The notes beneath the pieces are model-generated. The model was not told where the DNA came from. It saw nothing but the letters and a program-made list of their open reading frames with translations, and ran no database searches. Positions 43,908 to 53,278 of a stretch of 64,000 bases of DNA are shown one piece after another. Position 1 is the stretch's first letter; each line of letters opens with the position of its first letter. Origin of the DNA: WTJO01 sp965660165. Its GTDB lineage: Bacteria > Pseudomonadota > Alphaproteobacteria > Puniceispirillales > Puniceispirillaceae. The stretch spans positions 124,001 to 188,000 of the forward strand of contig CBFHYU010000001.1 of the NCBI GenBank assembly GCA_965660165.1. The letters run 5' to 3'. The position numbers and the translations under genes were made by a program.

Positions 43908-43937
43908 GTTATAGCTGAGAGGCTTTCATCAGGTCAA
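43908..43937 (-). promoter_or_regulatory. Promoter for metZ
   Basis: On the minus strand, TTGACC (43937-43932), an 18-nt spacer, and TATAAC (43913-43908). Each element matches 5 of 6 consensus bases. Transcription would start near 43901, giving a roughly 97-nt leader with two small hairpins. Confidence 0.55.
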
Positions 43938-43969
43938 ACATTTGTGTAATTAGGCTTATAAGTCAGAAG

Positions 43970-44497
43970 CTAGCCTTTTGGCGCATGTTTTGCCAAAATA
44001 CGCTGTAAGGTGCGGCGGTGCATTTTAAGCCGTCTTGCTGTCTCAGAGACATTTCTATCACATTGCTCAAACACACGCTGAATATGCTCCCAGCGCACCC
44101 TGTCTGCGCTCATCGGATCATCAGGCGGCTCGGGCGGCTGGCCTTCAACCTGAATCAATGCACGTTCAATTTCATCTGGATTGGCTGGCTTTGGTAAATA
44201 ATCAAGCGCACCTGCTTTTACAGCTGCCACAGCGGTTGCGATATTGCCAAATCCAGTCAGCATAACAATACGGCAGGCTGGCTTTACAGATTGCAACAAC
44301 GTGACAATTTCAAGCCCATTCCCATCTTCCAGCTTTAGATCAAGCACCGCATAAGAGGGCGCAGACCGTTCAATCAGGGTTCTGGCCTCTGCAACTGTAG
44401 CGGCCATATCAACCCGAAAGCCGCGCATTTCCATTGATCGCGCCAAAGTGCGACGTAAGGCGTTATCATCATCAAGAATAAGAAGCGTCTTTTCCAT
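43970..44497 (-). CDS. regA: Redox response regulator RegA/PrrA/ActR
   Basis: A 175-residue two-domain regulator. The receiver has the acidic pair DDDNALRR, the phospho-acceptor Asp in YAVLDLKLEDG, MLTGFGNIATAVAAVKAGA and the Lys in YLPKPANP. A Fis-type DNA-binding domain, DRNVSETARRLKMHRRTLQRIL, ends the protein. It controls photosynthesis, respiration, nitrogen and carbon fixation genes in response to redox state in its relatives. It follows regB by 76 nt. An in-frame GTG two codons upstream is an alternative start. Confidence 0.9.
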   Translation of the reverse strand: MEKTLLILDDDNALRRTLARSMEMRGFRVDMAATVAEARTLIERSAPSYAVLDLKLEDGNGLEIVTLLQSVKPACRIVMLTGFGNIATAVAAVKAGALDYLPKPANPDEIERALIQVEGQPPEPPDDPMSADRVRWEHIQRVFEQCDRNVSETARRLKMHRRTLQRILAKHAPKG

Positions 44498-44579
44498 ATT
44501 CACTTAAAAGCCAAACTCTTTATATCTGCTCATATCCCCTATCATTGCGGGGTATCTATCTGTTGTTCATGCAAGATCA

Positions 44580-45896
44580 TCATAATCCATCTAGCGGAAT
44601 TTGGATATGCAGAATTGCACCTGCCTCATCCCCATTACTGGCTGTCATTCGTCCGCCAAGCGTTTCTATCAATGTCTTTGCCAAAAATAGCCCTAGCCCC
44701 TTATGGCCAGACACGCCGTCTCTAGAAGAATTCCACGGCTGACCAAATCGGCTTAAAATTGCAGGGGTAAAGCCAGGCCCATCATCTTCAATCGTGATAT
44801 CAATATCTGTCTCAGTCCAGCCCACATCCATCACAATAGATGAAAAGGCAAAATCACGGGCATTATCAAGCAATGTTTCAAGGGCATATTTCAACTGGGT
44901 ATGGGGAATAATGGATGGTTCTGCGCTGTTATCTAGCCCTTCAAATGTAAGTGATAGCAATGAGCCAAACATATCAATTTTGGGGCCAAGCAAGGCCTGA
45001 ATCACATGGCTTACAGGACGGGCAGCATCTTTTGACAGATTTTCTGTCATCAAGTCTCTGTTTAATTCGCCTAGAATAACTTTACATCGTTGCGCTTGGA
45101 TACCAAGCTGGTGAACATCTTCGGTTATACTGTTCTGGTCTTTAATATAGGGGGTTAATCGAGCTGGCAGGTCATGGCTTATCACCGAAATTGTATTTAG
45201 CGGAGAGCCAAGCTTATGGGCAGCAGCAGCAGCAAGCGTGCCTAATGTGGTTGCTTGCTGTTCACGCTCGAGCATCAGTTGAGTAGCGGCCAATACCGCA
45301 TTTGTGCGTCTGGCTTCATCTGCCAGCCACCAGACATAAAAACCGATAAACATGGTGGATACCACAAGCCCTGATAAAATACCTAAAATATAGATATCAG
45401 GCAGAATAAGCCCTTGTTCATAATAAGGCAGAGGCAGATGAAGCTGGCTAAGCAGGCAGGCACATAAAATAACCACACATACCAATAATAAGGTTGATCT
45501 GAAATCAAGCACTGCAGCAGATACAACCACTGGTGCCAGAAATAAAATCGCAAATGGGTTAATCAATCCGCCTGTCAGATATAGCAAAGCAGCGAGTTGA
45601 AGCACATCAAATATCAATGCCGCCAATATTTCTTGACGTCTTGGGCGGGTCTGGCGGGCACTTCGCCAGCTTTGGAAAATATTGATCGCAACCCCGACCA
45701 GAATAACGCCAACCGCCTGCCCAAAAGGCACATCAAAGTCTAAGATTCCAGCCACAACAACAAGCGCAACAAACTGGCCTGTCAAGGCAAGCCATCTAAT
45801 CGCGATTAGGGCTTTTGGATCAACGGGCGAGCCTGTGCGTATTTGCTCACCTGATGATAAATCAGGAACAACCCGCCTGTTGCCGTCCTCAGACAT
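44580..45896 (-). CDS. regB: Redox sensor histidine kinase RegB/PrrB/ActS
   Basis: A 438-residue membrane kinase with six hydrophobic segments in the N-terminal half. The quinone-sensing motif GGLINPF (about 117-123) is intact. The phospho-acceptor His lies in TLGTLAAAAAHKLGSPLNTIS, the redox-active Cys in GIQAQRCKVILGEL, and the ATPase motifs in EDDGPGFT and GHKGLGLFLAKTLIE. Its ATG lies 8 nt inside the end of gyrB, so it is likely translated from the gyrB message. No SenC/ScoI gene separates regB and regA, unlike in Rhodobacter. Confidence 0.9.
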   Translation of the reverse strand: MSEDGNRRVVPDLSSGEQIRTGSPVDPKALIAIRWLALTGQFVALVVVAGILDFDVPFGQAVGVILVGVAINIFQSWRSARQTRPRRQEILAALIFDVLQLAALLYLTGGLINPFAILFLAPVVVSAAVLDFRSTLLLVCVVILCACLLSQLHLPLPYYEQGLILPDIYILGILSGLVVSTMFIGFYVWWLADEARRTNAVLAATQLMLEREQQATTLGTLAAAAAHKLGSPLNTISVISHDLPARLTPYIKDQNSITEDVHQLGIQAQRCKVILGELNRDLMTENLSKDAARPVSHVIQALLGPKIDMFGSLLSLTFEGLDNSAEPSIIPHTQLKYALETLLDNARDFAFSSIVMDVGWTETDIDITIEDDGPGFTPAILSRFGQPWNSSRDGVSGHKGLGLFLAKTLIETLGGRMTASNGDEAGAILHIQIPLDGL

Positions 45897-48309
45897 CCAG
45901 ATTAGAGACTTTTAACGCATTTTCCTGAATAAAGTTGCGCCGTTCTTCAACTGCCTCTCCCATCAATGTTGAAAAGGCCAGATTGGCTTCTTCATCATCA
46001 TCTATGCGTACCTGAAGGAATGTGCGCTGATTTGGATCAAGTGTTGTTTCCCATAATTGTTCAGGGTTCATCTCGCCCAGCCCTTTATAGCGGGCAATTT
46101 GTGCGCCTTTACGACCTTGACCCATAGTCCATTCAACCAGCGCAGATGGCCCTGATAGCCCGATTTGCGCACTAGCTGACATCATCTGAACAGTGCGTTC
46201 AAAAATATCCTGAAGCTCTGCTGTATCCTTATCAAGTCGGCGCGCTTCTGAGGTGCCGACAAGTTTGGAATCTAGCTGATAGCTTTCTGTCACCCCGCGC
46301 AATTTCCGCGTTATGGTCATCACAGGATGTTGCGCATCTGAACTCGCTTCGACCTGCCAGCCTCTTTCAAGCGGGTCTGAGACCTGATCAAGGCGCTTTG
46401 CAAGATAGTCTGCAGCATCCTGATTGCCAAGCAATTCACTATTCAGCAAGCCTGATATTGCGGCCTGTTCAATTACGTCACGCTGGTTCACCCGCAAACA
46501 AAGCTGATCAATCGCCCTCAGCCAGACAATAGATTTATCAACAAGCTGTCTTAAGGCTGCGCCTGCCATCTGCTGACCTTCGCCATAATGCAAGACCGCA
46601 TCTTTCAGCCCGGCATTTACCAGATAATCATCAAGCGCATGCTGATCTTTAAGATAGACCTCAGAGCCCCCTCTTTTTGCCCTGAATAATGGTGGTTGAG
46701 CAATATACAAATATCCCTTTTCGATCATTGGGCGCATATGTCGGAAGAAAAAGGTTAGCAACAATGTTCTGATATGGCTGCCATCCACATCCGCATCTGT
46801 CATAATCACGATTTTATGATATTTAACCTTTTCAACATCCATATCTGCATTGCCGACCCCTGCGCCAATCGCCGTGATCAAGGTGCCAATTTCAGCTGAT
46901 GACAGCATTTTATCAAGCCGTGCCCGCTCAACATTCAAAATCTTTCCGCGTAATGGCAGAATCGCCTGATTGGCACGTTCACGACCCTGTTTTGCTGAGC
47001 CGCCAGCACTATCACCCTCAACCAGAAATAATTCTGCTTTGGCTGGATCATCTTCCTGACAATCTGCTAGCTTGCCTGGCAAATTTGTGAAATCACTGCC
47101 TGTTTTTTTGCGCGCAAGCTTGCGGGCTTCTTTTGCTGCCTCTCTTGCTGCTGCTGCATCATAGGCTTTCGCCACAATGGTTTTTGCTTCATTTGGATTT
47201 TCTTCAAACCATTGCCCCAGCGCATCACTAACCGCCTTTTCAACAACAGACCTAACCTCTGATGAGACAAGCTTATCCTTAGTCTGGCTTGAGAATTTCG
47301 GGTCTGGCACTTTCACAGAAATAATCGAGGTTAGCCCTTCACGAGAATCATCTCCTGAAAGTTGGATTTTATATTTCTTCGACAGACCCGAGCTTTGAGC
47401 ATAATCATTGACCACCCGTGTAAGCGCGCTTCTGAAGCCAGCTAGATGCGTGCCGCCATCACGTTGCGGAATGTTATTGGTAAAGCATAGACAGGATTCA
47501 TTATAATCAGATGTCCACGCAAGCGCCATTTCAACCCCGATATCTTCTTTATCAGAACGGGCATAGATAGTCTCATGCAAAGATGGTTTACTGCCATTCA
47601 GAAATGACACATAGGCTGATAGACCGCCTTCATAACAAAATTCGGATATTTTATCTTCTGCATGTCGGTTATCTGTTAATCTGATACGCACACCTGAATT
47701 CAGAAAGGCAAGTTCGCGTAATCTAGATTCCAGAATTTTGAAATCAAATTCTGTTTTTGAGAATGTTTCTGTTGAGGGCATAAAGCTGATTTGCGTGCCA
47801 GTTTTATCACCTGCATCACCTGTAATCGCAAGCGGTGCGGTTGCATCACCATGCTCAAACCGCATTTCATGCACCTTGCCATCACGCCAGATTGTCAGAT
47901 GAAGCCAGCTTGATAGTGCATTTACCACTGACACACCCACCCCATGAAGTCCGCCTGAGACTTTATAGGCATTATTATCAAACTTTCCGCCTGCATGAAG
48001 CTGGGTCATAATCACTTCTGCGGCAGACACCCCTTCTTCAGCGTGAATTTGCGTAGGGATACCGCGCCCATTATCAGATACTGAAACAGACCCATCACCA
48101 TTGAGAATCACCTCAGAAATATCGCAATGACCAGCTAGCGCCTCATCAATGGCATTATCGACAACTTCATACACCATATGATGCAGACCAGAGCCATCAT
48201 CTGTATCCCCAATATACATGCCTGGACGTTTGCGAACAGCATCAAGCCCACGTAATACTTTGATCGAATCAGCACCATAATCTTCAGGCTCATCTATCTG
48301 GTCTGTCAT
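45889..48309 (-). CDS. gyrB: DNA gyrase subunit B
   Basis: An 806-residue ATPase subunit of gyrase. Seen are IKVLRGLDAVRKRPGMYIGDT, the GHKL ATP-site residues EVVDNAIDEALAG and DNGRGIPT, LHGVGVSVVNALS, the TOPRIM segment EGDSAGGSAKQGRERANQA and DADVDGSHIRTLL. The ATG at 48309 is behind GGAGACGGG. An upstream in-frame ATG at 48366 lies inside recF. It is 13 nt downstream of recF and overlaps regB by 8 nt. Confidence 0.96.
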   Translation of the reverse strand: MTDQIDEPEDYGADSIKVLRGLDAVRKRPGMYIGDTDDGSGLHHMVYEVVDNAIDEALAGHCDISEVILNGDGSVSVSDNGRGIPTQIHAEEGVSAAEVIMTQLHAGGKFDNNAYKVSGGLHGVGVSVVNALSSWLHLTIWRDGKVHEMRFEHGDATAPLAITGDAGDKTGTQISFMPSTETFSKTEFDFKILESRLRELAFLNSGVRIRLTDNRHAEDKISEFCYEGGLSAYVSFLNGSKPSLHETIYARSDKEDIGVEMALAWTSDYNESCLCFTNNIPQRDGGTHLAGFRSALTRVVNDYAQSSGLSKKYKIQLSGDDSREGLTSIISVKVPDPKFSSQTKDKLVSSEVRSVVEKAVSDALGQWFEENPNEAKTIVAKAYDAAAAREAAKEARKLARKKTGSDFTNLPGKLADCQEDDPAKAELFLVEGDSAGGSAKQGRERANQAILPLRGKILNVERARLDKMLSSAEIGTLITAIGAGVGNADMDVEKVKYHKIVIMTDADVDGSHIRTLLLTFFFRHMRPMIEKGYLYIAQPPLFRAKRGGSEVYLKDQHALDDYLVNAGLKDAVLHYGEGQQMAGAALRQLVDKSIVWLRAIDQLCLRVNQRDVIEQAAISGLLNSELLGNQDAADYLAKRLDQVSDPLERGWQVEASSDAQHPVMTITRKLRGVTESYQLDSKLVGTSEARRLDKDTAELQDIFERTVQMMSASAQIGLSGPSALVEWTMGQGRKGAQIARYKGLGEMNPEQLWETTLDPNQRTFLQVRIDDDEEANLAFSTLMGEAVEERRNFIQENALKVSNLDV

Positions 48310-48322
48310 CTTCCCGTCTCCT

Positions 48323-49567
48323 TTAGCATGATCTGCTGGCCAGACTGGCCATATGATAGGGTTCATGCTGGTTTGTCTGATCTGTCAGGCTACCTTGTTC
48401 AATCGTAATAAATTGAGCGTCATCGCCAAGTGCTGCAAAGGCTGATTTATCTGCGCCGCTATACCAGATTTGAGATTCTAGCTCGGCGCAAAGCCCAAAT
48501 AATGCATAGCGTCTATCATCATCTAGATGGGCAACAACATCATCAAGTAGCAAAATAGGTGCTAGGGACAGACGATTATGCTGAAGCTGGGCATGAGCAA
48601 GCACCATACTTATCAATAAGGCTTTTTGCTCGCCTGTTGATGCATGACATACATGCTGGCCATGAAATTCAAGATGCATATCTGATTCATGAGGACCAGG
48701 CATCGTATAGATAGCAGAACGCCTATTATGCATGGCTGTGTCAATAATATAATCTTCAACATCAATTGCTGGCTTGCCAGACGATAGCATTTGGGCAAGC
48801 GTGCCATCTAGATAGCCTGAAATGCGCGGAAATGGACTATCCATCTGTGCTGACACATCACATAGGTCTGATAGTAATTGCAGTCTGGTTGCCATAATGG
48901 CAACCCCTGTTTCAGCCAGAACCTGCTCAAGACTGCACAGCCATGCATCATCAAAAGGCGGTTCTGATAGAATTTTATTGCGCTGGCGCCACGCTTTTTC
49001 AAATCTGTTTACACGTCCCGCATGTGCCTGATCAAACGACATTGACAGCCTGTCAAGGAAGCGCCTGCGCTGGCTGGCTGGCCCTAAAAACAACCCATCC
49101 ATTTGCGGGGTAAGCCACGACACTGCACAAATAGACCCTAGCTGGCTCTGGCTTGCTGTTTTATTATCTATTCTGATCAGCCGAGAGGCATCAGGATTTT
49201 CAGGATGCGATGATGTGCCAATATCTCTTTGCCCATCTGCTGTCATCAGCTGCGCAAACACAGACCATGATGCAACAGCCGCTTTATCCTGACGGCTATT
49301 ATTTTCAGCCTGATAGCCAAATGCCTGTTTTGGGGCAGCCCGCAAGCCTCTGCCAGGCGCTAGCAACGAGATAGCTTCCATCAGATTTGTTTTTCCAGCC
49401 CCATTTGGCCCGTTCAGCACAATAGGTCCATCGCCAATATCAAGCTGGCATTGCAGATAATTGCGAAAGCTGGCAAGACGAAGATGGCTAATGGCTAGCT
49501 TATGTGTAGGCAGGTAATCAGCTAGAGGGTGCTGCACTGTTTTTCCGTTTTCTTTCGCGCTAAACAC
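48323..49567 (-). CDS. recF: DNA replication and repair protein RecF
   Basis: A 414-residue SMC-like ATPase. The Walker A motif GPNGAGKTNLMEAISLLAPGRG follows LRLASFRNYLQCQLD, the signature is in HASTGEQKALLISM and Walker B in LAPILLLDDVVAHLD. It loads RecA at gaps. The open frame begins with a GTG at 49567 that overlaps the end of dnaN by 8 nt. A GTG ten codons later (49537) would give a start nearer the usual one, since the first 25 residues are longer than in most relatives. Confidence 0.93.
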   Translation of the reverse strand: MFSAKENGKTVQHPLADYLPTHKLAISHLRLASFRNYLQCQLDIGDGPIVLNGPNGAGKTNLMEAISLLAPGRGLRAAPKQAFGYQAENNSRQDKAAVASWSVFAQLMTADGQRDIGTSSHPENPDASRLIRIDNKTASQSQLGSICAVSWLTPQMDGLFLGPASQRRRFLDRLSMSFDQAHAGRVNRFEKAWRQRNKILSEPPFDDAWLCSLEQVLAETGVAIMATRLQLLSDLCDVSAQMDSPFPRISGYLDGTLAQMLSSGKPAIDVEDYIIDTAMHNRRSAIYTMPGPHESDMHLEFHGQHVCHASTGEQKALLISMVLAHAQLQHNRLSLAPILLLDDVVAHLDDDRRYALFGLCAELESQIWYSGADKSAFAALGDDAQFITIEQGSLTDQTNQHEPYHMASLASRSC

Positions 49568-50663
49568 GCATTGGCATTAACACAAACATATTGGCCTCAT
49601 CACCTGGTGTTGAAATCAGGCTTGGCGAGCTTGGATCAGATAGCGCCATTTGCATTGTTTCACTATCTACCTGTTTGGCAATATCCAGCAAATAGCGGGC
49701 ATTAAATCCAATTTCCATCTCATCGCTATCGTAAGTTACTTCAAGCTCTTCTGTAGCAGATGACGCCTCTGCTGTACTGGCAGACAAGGTCAGCAGATTT
49801 TTTGACAGTGACACTTTTACTGCCTTGCTTTTATCAGCAGAAATCGTAGATACCCTGTCAACTGCGGCCGCAAATAGTGCGGTATCAATGACAACCAACT
49901 TGTCATTCCCCTTAGGGATAACACGGGTATAATCGGGAAATGAGCCATCAATCAGCTTTGAGGTCAGCTTTACATCACCAAAGCTAAAGGCGGCACGTGT
50001 TTCAGACAGGCTCACCACAACCTCGCCTTCATCTTCGGCAATCATTTTACGAATCTCAGCAACTGCTTTCCGCGGCAGAATGATATTCGGTATCTGATCT
50101 GCCCCAGCAGGCATGTCCATAATTGTCATTGCCAGCCTATGACCATCTGTCGCTACAGCCGCAAGCGCGCCAGTATCATTTTTATGGAAATAAATCCCAT
50201 TCAGATAATAGCGTGTTTCTTCGGTTGAAATTGCAAATTGCGTAGTATCAATCTGATGCCGCAAATCAGCAGCAGTAAGCGTGAATTGCACTGGCATTTC
50301 GCCTGCATTAAAAGTCGGGAAATCTTCTACTGGCAAGGTAGGTAGCTTAAAATTGGATCTACCAGCACTGATATGCGCTTGGCCTGCCGCTACCTCAACG
50401 CTAATCTCAGCCCCTTCAGGCATTTTGCGCACAATGTCATTAAGCAAATGCGCTGGACAGGTGCAACTACCCTCAGTTGAAATAGCACAATTCAGCGTTG
50501 TCACAATATCAATTTCCATATCAGTAGCTGTAAGCGACAGCTGACCTGCCTGCGCGGTAAGCACGATATTGCTAAGAATAGGAATTGTTGTCCTTCGTTC
50601 AACTACTGAACTAAGCTGGCTCAAAGGACGCATCAAACTGGTTCTGTCTATTGCGAATTTCAT
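49560..50663 (-). CDS. dnaN: DNA polymerase III beta subunit (sliding clamp)
   Basis: A 367-residue clamp protein. The start MKFAIDRTSLMRPLSQLSSVVERRTTIPILSN is typical, as are VATDGHRLA in the second domain, GSFPDYTRVIP, and the C-terminal VLMPMRV. I use the ATG at 50663, since an upstream ATG at 50684 adds seven unconserved residues. It follows dnaA by 193 nt and overlaps recF. Confidence 0.95.
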   Translation of the reverse strand: MKFAIDRTSLMRPLSQLSSVVERRTTIPILSNIVLTAQAGQLSLTATDMEIDIVTTLNCAISTEGSCTCPAHLLNDIVRKMPEGAEISVEVAAGQAHISAGRSNFKLPTLPVEDFPTFNAGEMPVQFTLTAADLRHQIDTTQFAISTEETRYYLNGIYFHKNDTGALAAVATDGHRLAMTIMDMPAGADQIPNIILPRKAVAEIRKMIAEDEGEVVVSLSETRAAFSFGDVKLTSKLIDGSFPDYTRVIPKGNDKLVVIDTALFAAAVDRVSTISADKSKAVKVSLSKNLLTLSASTAEASSATEELEVTYDSDEMEIGFNARYLLDIAKQVDSETMQMALSDPSSPSLISTPGDEANMFVLMPMRV

Positions 50664-50856
50664 CGAAAAAATTATCTCATTCATTGAATATTTTGGTCTA
50701 TTTCTAGTCTACACACAAAATCTAGCATATGAAACAAAAAACAACCCCAAAATATGCACTCCAGAATAAATATCTGGTAGCTAGATGAGACTCACATCAG
50801 GATAAAAAAGACAATTTGGGAAAAGTAGCTGTATAGAGGGCAGAAGGGCTACGCGC

Positions 50857-52338
50857 CTACTGATCAACAAGCAATGATTTCAATAGGTTAATATCATCAC
50901 ACATGCTGGTATCCTGTTCCATCAATTCTTCAATTTTGCGCACTGCATGCATGATGGTGGTATGGTCGCGATTTCCAAACCGCTTACCAATCTCAGGATA
51001 GGACATGGAGGTAAGGTTTTTTGCCAGATACATAGCGATTTGACGCGGTCTGGCAATCTGGCGTGACCTGCGGGCAGAAAACATATCTGCAACTTTTATA
51101 AGATAATGGCTTGCGACTTTTTTCTGGATCTCATCAACAGAAACGCGCCTGTTATTTGCGCGCAATAAATCAGACAGCACCTCGCGGCAACTTTCAATCG
51201 TAATTTCCCTACCAACAAGGGTTGCATGCGCCACAATTCGGTTAAAGGCGCCTTCAATTTCTCTGATATTTGAGGTGATACGGTTTGCCAGAAATTCCAG
51301 TACCTTGTCAGATATATCAATGGCTGCCTGCTCTCTTCGTGCCTGAAGAATCCCAAGCCTCAATTCATAATCAGCTGGATGGATATCCGCAACCATGCCC
51401 CAACCAAGACGCGAGCGAAGCCGTTCTTCCATGCCTGACAGATCTGTTGGCGATTTATCAGCAGATAAAATCACCTGACGCCCATCATCTACCAGCGCAT
51501 TAAACGTATGGAAAAATTCTTCCTGAGTAGAATCTTTGCCAGAAATAAACTGAACATCATCAACCATCAAAACATCAACTGATCTGAACTGTTCTTTGAA
51601 TGACATCATATCTTTGAACCGAAGCGCTCTGATAAAGCGATACATAAATTTTTCAGCTGATACATACATCACTTTGCGATGCGGCTGACGGGCGTGAATT
51701 TCCCACGCAATAGCATGCATCAAATGGGTTTTGCCTAGCCCGACCCCGCCATATAAAAATAGCGGATTATATTTTGCATCAGGCTCTTCTGCTACTCGTC
51801 TTGCAATCGCATAAGCTAGCTGGTTGGGCGCCCCCACAATAAAATTTGAAAATCTGTAGCGAGGATCAAGCCCCATAACAGAATCATCCTGCTCAACAAT
51901 CTTAGCAGCCTTAACATGCGGTATCAGCGCATCATGTGGCTGAGCTGAAGCTGTGATGAACTCGTGTGATAAGCGCCTGTCATCTGCGCTAAGATGCACA
52001 TCAAGATGTCGGATGGATTTTTGCTCATAGCTAGCTACATATCGGATTCTATCCGCATAATTGGTCAGAATTCTATCTCTTAAAAAATCTGTGTCTGCGA
52101 TAAGATGAAGCGTACCATCACGAAGCCCTGCGATAGATAGCGGCTTAATCCAGGCTTTCCATACTGCTTCCCCTAGCTCAGCCTTGAGCCTATGCGATAT
52201 GCGTTGCCATAGGGCAAGTGCATCTTCACTTACCGCTTCTTGTAACGGCGAGCCAGACGATAGCCCATATCTAGGCATCGCATCAGACAGGCCAGATGTA
52301 TTGGAGGGTGATTGCGAATTATCGTCTTGATTTGACAT
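50857..52338 (-). CDS. dnaA: Chromosomal replication initiator protein DnaA
   Basis: A 493-residue AAA+ initiator. Domain I has LWQRISHRLKAELGEAVWKAWIKPLS, domain III has Walker A GGVGLGKTHLMHAIAW and Walker B VLMVDDVQFISGKDS, and domain IV holds the DNA-binding signature RFGNRDHTTIMHAVRKIEEL. AGAGGGG lies eight nt before the ATG at 52338, and an upstream GTG is less likely. Its 546-nt upstream gap has no DnaA boxes that I can find, so oriC is probably elsewhere. Confidence 0.96.
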   Translation of the reverse strand: MSNQDDNSQSPSNTSGLSDAMPRYGLSSGSPLQEAVSEDALALWQRISHRLKAELGEAVWKAWIKPLSIAGLRDGTLHLIADTDFLRDRILTNYADRIRYVASYEQKSIRHLDVHLSADDRRLSHEFITASAQPHDALIPHVKAAKIVEQDDSVMGLDPRYRFSNFIVGAPNQLAYAIARRVAEEPDAKYNPLFLYGGVGLGKTHLMHAIAWEIHARQPHRKVMYVSAEKFMYRFIRALRFKDMMSFKEQFRSVDVLMVDDVQFISGKDSTQEEFFHTFNALVDDGRQVILSADKSPTDLSGMEERLRSRLGWGMVADIHPADYELRLGILQARREQAAIDISDKVLEFLANRITSNIREIEGAFNRIVAHATLVGREITIESCREVLSDLLRANNRRVSVDEIQKKVASHYLIKVADMFSARRSRQIARPRQIAMYLAKNLTSMSYPEIGKRFGNRDHTTIMHAVRKIEELMEQDTSMCDDINLLKSLLVDQ

Positions 52339-52884
52339 AAACAACACCCCTCTGATACTGGCCTGACCCAGCAGATTAACTTTTCAATGAACGATTTGGA
52401 AATTAACGCTGACGCCTAATTCCATCTACAGATATTAGCGATTAGAATATGCCAGATTAACGCGCATAAGCAAGTACCGCAAACGCAGTTTTGGACAAAT
52501 AAATATGCATTTTGAGCAGTTTTTTAGCTTGACAGCAGCATTAGGAAAATTAGGAAAAAAAGCAGGTTTTTTCAGAATAATATTATGAATCAGTAGCCTT
52601 AATTGATTCGTGTAACCCATCACTTAAATGTTGCATGCTAACTATGACAGTCTAATTTTGGGGCATGGCTGTAATCTGCTGTGCAGAATCAGATGATGTT
52701 GCCTGTCATTTATTCTATAATCAGAGAATCAGTGTCCCATCTTTAAGATACCCCAAGCAAGGGGGCTGTTTTTTGGGACGCCACGAATCAAAAACACCTG
52801 CCCTAATCAAAGTAAGACAGGTGTCAGATGCACTCATTGAGAGCCCTGCCTAAGACAGGTCTGGCAGATAGCACGACTATGATA
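52339..52884. promoter_or_regulatory. Gap between dnaA and rpsT
   Basis: This 546-nt AT-rich region contains the rpsT terminator (52790-52824) at its right end and no convincing gene. A hairpin-like element, GTCCCA (52734-52739) and TGGGAC (52774-52779), encloses CCCC-N6-GGGG. A perfect TTGACA lies on the plus strand at 52529 but without a good -10. No TTATNCACA box was found on either strand by reading. Confidence 0.5.
52790..52824 (-). terminator. Rho-independent terminator of rpsT
   Basis: On the minus strand, a 12-bp stem (ACACCTGTCTTA with TAGGGCAGGTGT, two G-U pairs) with a seven-base loop, spanning 52824-52794, followed by TTTT. It starts about 60 nt after the rpsT stop. Confidence 0.8.
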
Positions 52885-53157
52885 TTACGCAGTAGCGCCA
52901 ACTGCCTTTACGCGAGCAGATAGGCGGCTCATCTTGCGAGAGGCAGTGTTTTTATGCAACACGCCTTTCGTTACGCCGCGCATAATTTCAGGTTGTGCTT
53001 CTTTAAGCGCTAGCTGAGCTGATGCGTGATCGCCAGTATCAATCGCAAGCTCAACTTTCTTAATGAAGGTGCGGATGCGGCTGATACGGCCCTTATTGAT
53101 CTCTGCACGCTTTGCGTTGCGGATGATGCGTTTTTTTGCAGATTTATGATTTGCCAT
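52885..53157 (-). CDS. rpsT: 30S ribosomal protein bS20
   Basis: A 90-residue, very basic protein. MANHKSAKKRIIRNAKRAEIN at the start and the C-terminal GVLHKNTASRKMSRLSARV are diagnostic of bS20, which binds 16S rRNA in the small-subunit body. It has a strong promoter at 53205-53234 and a terminator, so it is a single-gene transcription unit. The position next to dnaA is common in alphaproteobacteria. Confidence 0.95.
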   Translation of the reverse strand: MANHKSAKKRIIRNAKRAEINKGRISRIRTFIKKVELAIDTGDHASAQLALKEAQPEIMRGVTKGVLHKNTASRKMSRLSARVKAVGATA

Positions 53158-53204
53158 TAACAGACACTCTTAAGTTTGTTCAAAATACTACAGTATGAGC
53201 GCCG

Positions 53205-53234
53205 TATATAGTCCAATCATAGCGGATAAGTCAA
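53205..53234 (-). promoter_or_regulatory. Promoter for rpsT
   Basis: On the minus strand, TTGACT (53234-53229), an 18-nt spacer, and TATATA (53210-53205). The match is good for a constitutive sigma70-type promoter, about 47 nt upstream of the rpsT start. Confidence 0.6.
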
Positions 53235-53278
53235 GCATTTTAGGTTTTTTGTCAATAATCTGGCTTTGGCTATCTGGT

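Noticed and set aside
52529..52772. Plus-strand small RNA from a perfect TTGACA to the CCCC/GGGG hairpin with TTTTTT
   Set aside because: No acceptable -10 element follows the TTGACA, and the hairpin stem is only four base pairs.
52339..52884. Chromosomal origin in the dnaA-rpsT gap
   Set aside because: The region is AT-rich and next to dnaA, but no TTATNCACA box or 13-mer-like repeat is visible in it.
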